Source: Candidatus Cloacimonadota bacterium
Lineage (GTDB): Bacteria > Cloacimonadota > Cloacimonadia > JGIOTU-2
Direction of reading: 5' to 3'
Length of the DNA: 5,941 bases
Assembly (NCBI GenBank): GCA_021160355.1
Contig: JAGHCS010000086.1
Location: 1-5,941, forward strand
This document shows positions 5,338 to 5,941 of the stretch, one piece after another. The position numbers and the translations under genes were made by a program. Each line of letters opens with the position of its first letter. Position 1 is the stretch's first letter. Under the pieces are notes generated by a model, which did no database searches, had not been told where the DNA came from, and saw nothing but the letters and a program-made list of their open reading frames with translations.

Positions 5338-5941
5338 GAAAAAATATATTGGTGATTTGGAGTCGGTGAGTCTCTCGCCGTATTATGCCGACGGAGTCGG
5401 CTACTCCAAAAAGAAAAAAGGAAATCAAGTGCTATTTGATATTAATAAGAGTTTTAAAGAATTTACAAATTACAAACATTCACCGGCACATCTTTTCCTG
5501 AATAATGCATATTACATCATAACTGCTCATACATTAAAAAACATGAGACCGTTTTATAATGATGAAAGAAAACAGATTTTGCTTGACTCTATTTTTCTGA
5601 ATTTTATTGAAAGAAATGAATGGAAAATGATTGCCTATTTTGTGGCGGATAATCATTACCATTTACTTATGAATTCAGAAAATATTGCGAGTAAATTATC
5701 GAAAATTATTGCTGACATTCATCGCTTTACAGCAATTACAATTAATAAGATGGATAACCTTTCCGGCAGGCAGGTTTGGTATCAATATTGGGATACAGTG
5801 ATAACTTCGGAAAATTCCTTTTATGCTAGATTTAATTATATTCATTATAATCCGGTAAAACATGGCTATGTTAAACGTGCAAGTGATTGGAAATATTCAA
5901 CAATCCATGATTACATAAAGCGTGGCATATTAGATAAAAAC
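5336..5941 (+). CDS. RAYT: REP-associated tyrosine transposase, Y1/HUH family (3' end beyond window)
   Basis: A single-domain HUH nuclease related to IS200/IS605 TnpA, of the type that binds and cuts REP palindromes and is usually a domesticated single copy without inverted-repeat ends. The frame is open for 202 codons and runs off the right edge, probably lacking only a short tail. Landmarks, numbered from the ATG: HSPAHLFLNNAYYIITAHT (48-66), the first strand of the Y1 fold; NHYHLLM (106-112), containing the metal-binding His-Tyr-His; GRQVWYQYWD (144-153), a strongly RAYT-like motif; and NYIHYNPVKHGYV (167-179), whose helix carries conserved tyrosines including the presumed nucleophile. The start is uncertain. 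ATG 5336 has no Shine-Dalgarno, and residues 7-25 are encoded by the palindromic element at 5356-5410. GTG 5429, preceded by AGGA at 5419-5422, would begin 16 residues before HSPAHLF, as in many relatives. The family assignment is firm; the role may be housekeeping of REP elements rather than active transposition. Confidence 0.9.
   Translation, partial: MKKYIGDLESVSLSPYYADGVGYSKKKKGNQVLFDINKSFKEFTNYKHSPAHLFLNNAYYIITAHTLKNMRPFYNDERKQILLDSIFLNFIERNEWKMIAYFVADNHYHLLMNSENIASKLSKIIADIHRFTAITINKMDNLSGRQVWYQYWDTVITSENSFYARFNYIHYNPVKHGYVKRASDWKYSTIHDYIKRGILDKN
5356..5410. repeat. Cloverleaf-like REP element at the 5' end of the RAYT gene
   Basis: All pairs were checked base by base. TTTGGAGT (5356-5363) pairs perfectly with ACTCCAAA (5403-5410) as an 8-bp closing stem. 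Inside it, CGGTGAG (5364-5370) pairs with CTCGCCG (5374-5380), with one G-T wobble and a TCT loop. After a TATTAT linker, GCCGAC (5387-5392) pairs perfectly with GTCGGC (5396-5401) around GGA. GGAGTCGG also occurs twice as a direct repeat (5359-5366 and 5393-5400). The G+C-rich core contrasts with AT-rich surroundings. Two foldback hairpins within a closing stem are far more structure than coding sequence needs. Location next to a RAYT makes it a likely cognate REP element (inference). Its 55-bp length is not a multiple of three. Confidence 0.8.
5419..5422 (+). promoter_or_regulatory. Ribosome binding site favouring an alternative GTG start of the RAYT
   Basis: AGGA, within the purine stretch AAAAAAGGAAA (5414-5424), lies six bases before an in-frame GTG at 5429-5431. 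This is better ribosome-binding context than that of the ATG at 5336. It starts nine bases after the folded element ends, so the element could influence initiation if this start is used. Confidence 0.4.

Overview
The window is a moderately AT-rich bacterial chromosome segment. All recognisable genes lie on the + strand, tightly packed except for one repeat-filled gap and a mobile-element-related right end. Contents in order: the 3' two-thirds of purH; a 164-bp gap built from palindromic repeats; a tightly coupled cluster miaA – SurA-like parvulin – deoB – PEGA-domain lipoprotein; and a RAYT-type (REP-associated tyrosine transposase) gene running off the right edge. A lipobox lipoprotein implies a diderm-style envelope. 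The PEGA lipoprotein, sparse Shine-Dalgarno signals and G-rich palindromic repeats in AT-rich DNA loosely suggest an uncultured FCB-type lineage (for example Cloacimonadota or relatives). This is an impression, not a demonstrated assignment.

Left part (1-1192): PurH performs the last two steps of de novo IMP synthesis. Only the end of its IMP cyclohydrolase domain and the whole AICAR transformylase domain are present. The following gap (1193-1356) holds two nearly identical 24-bp hairpin units in inverted orientation, with a 23-bp-periodic repeat leading into the second. This looks like a mobile palindromic repeat pair.

Middle part (1357-5252): miaA (tRNA A37 prenylation) overlaps the parvulin gene by 23 bp. 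The parvulin stop overlaps the deoB start as ATGA, and the lipoprotein begins 8 bases after deoB, so the four genes look like one translationally linked operon. The parvulin has a SurA-like layout but no signal peptide and seven cysteines, so it looks cytoplasmic. DeoB is full length but has Ser where the well-studied enzyme has its phosphorylated Thr. The lipoprotein has an NTF2-like – PEGA – Ig-like layout.

Right part (5253-5941): an imperfect palindrome, a TTGACA-containing promoter candidate, and a single-domain HUH (Y1) RAYT. A 55-bp element at 5356-5410 folds on paper into a closing stem enclosing two hairpins. It sits either inside the first codons of the RAYT or, if a GTG at 5429 with a good AGGA is the real start, in its leader. 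This REP-like structure beside its likely mobilising or binding protein is the most interesting feature of the window.
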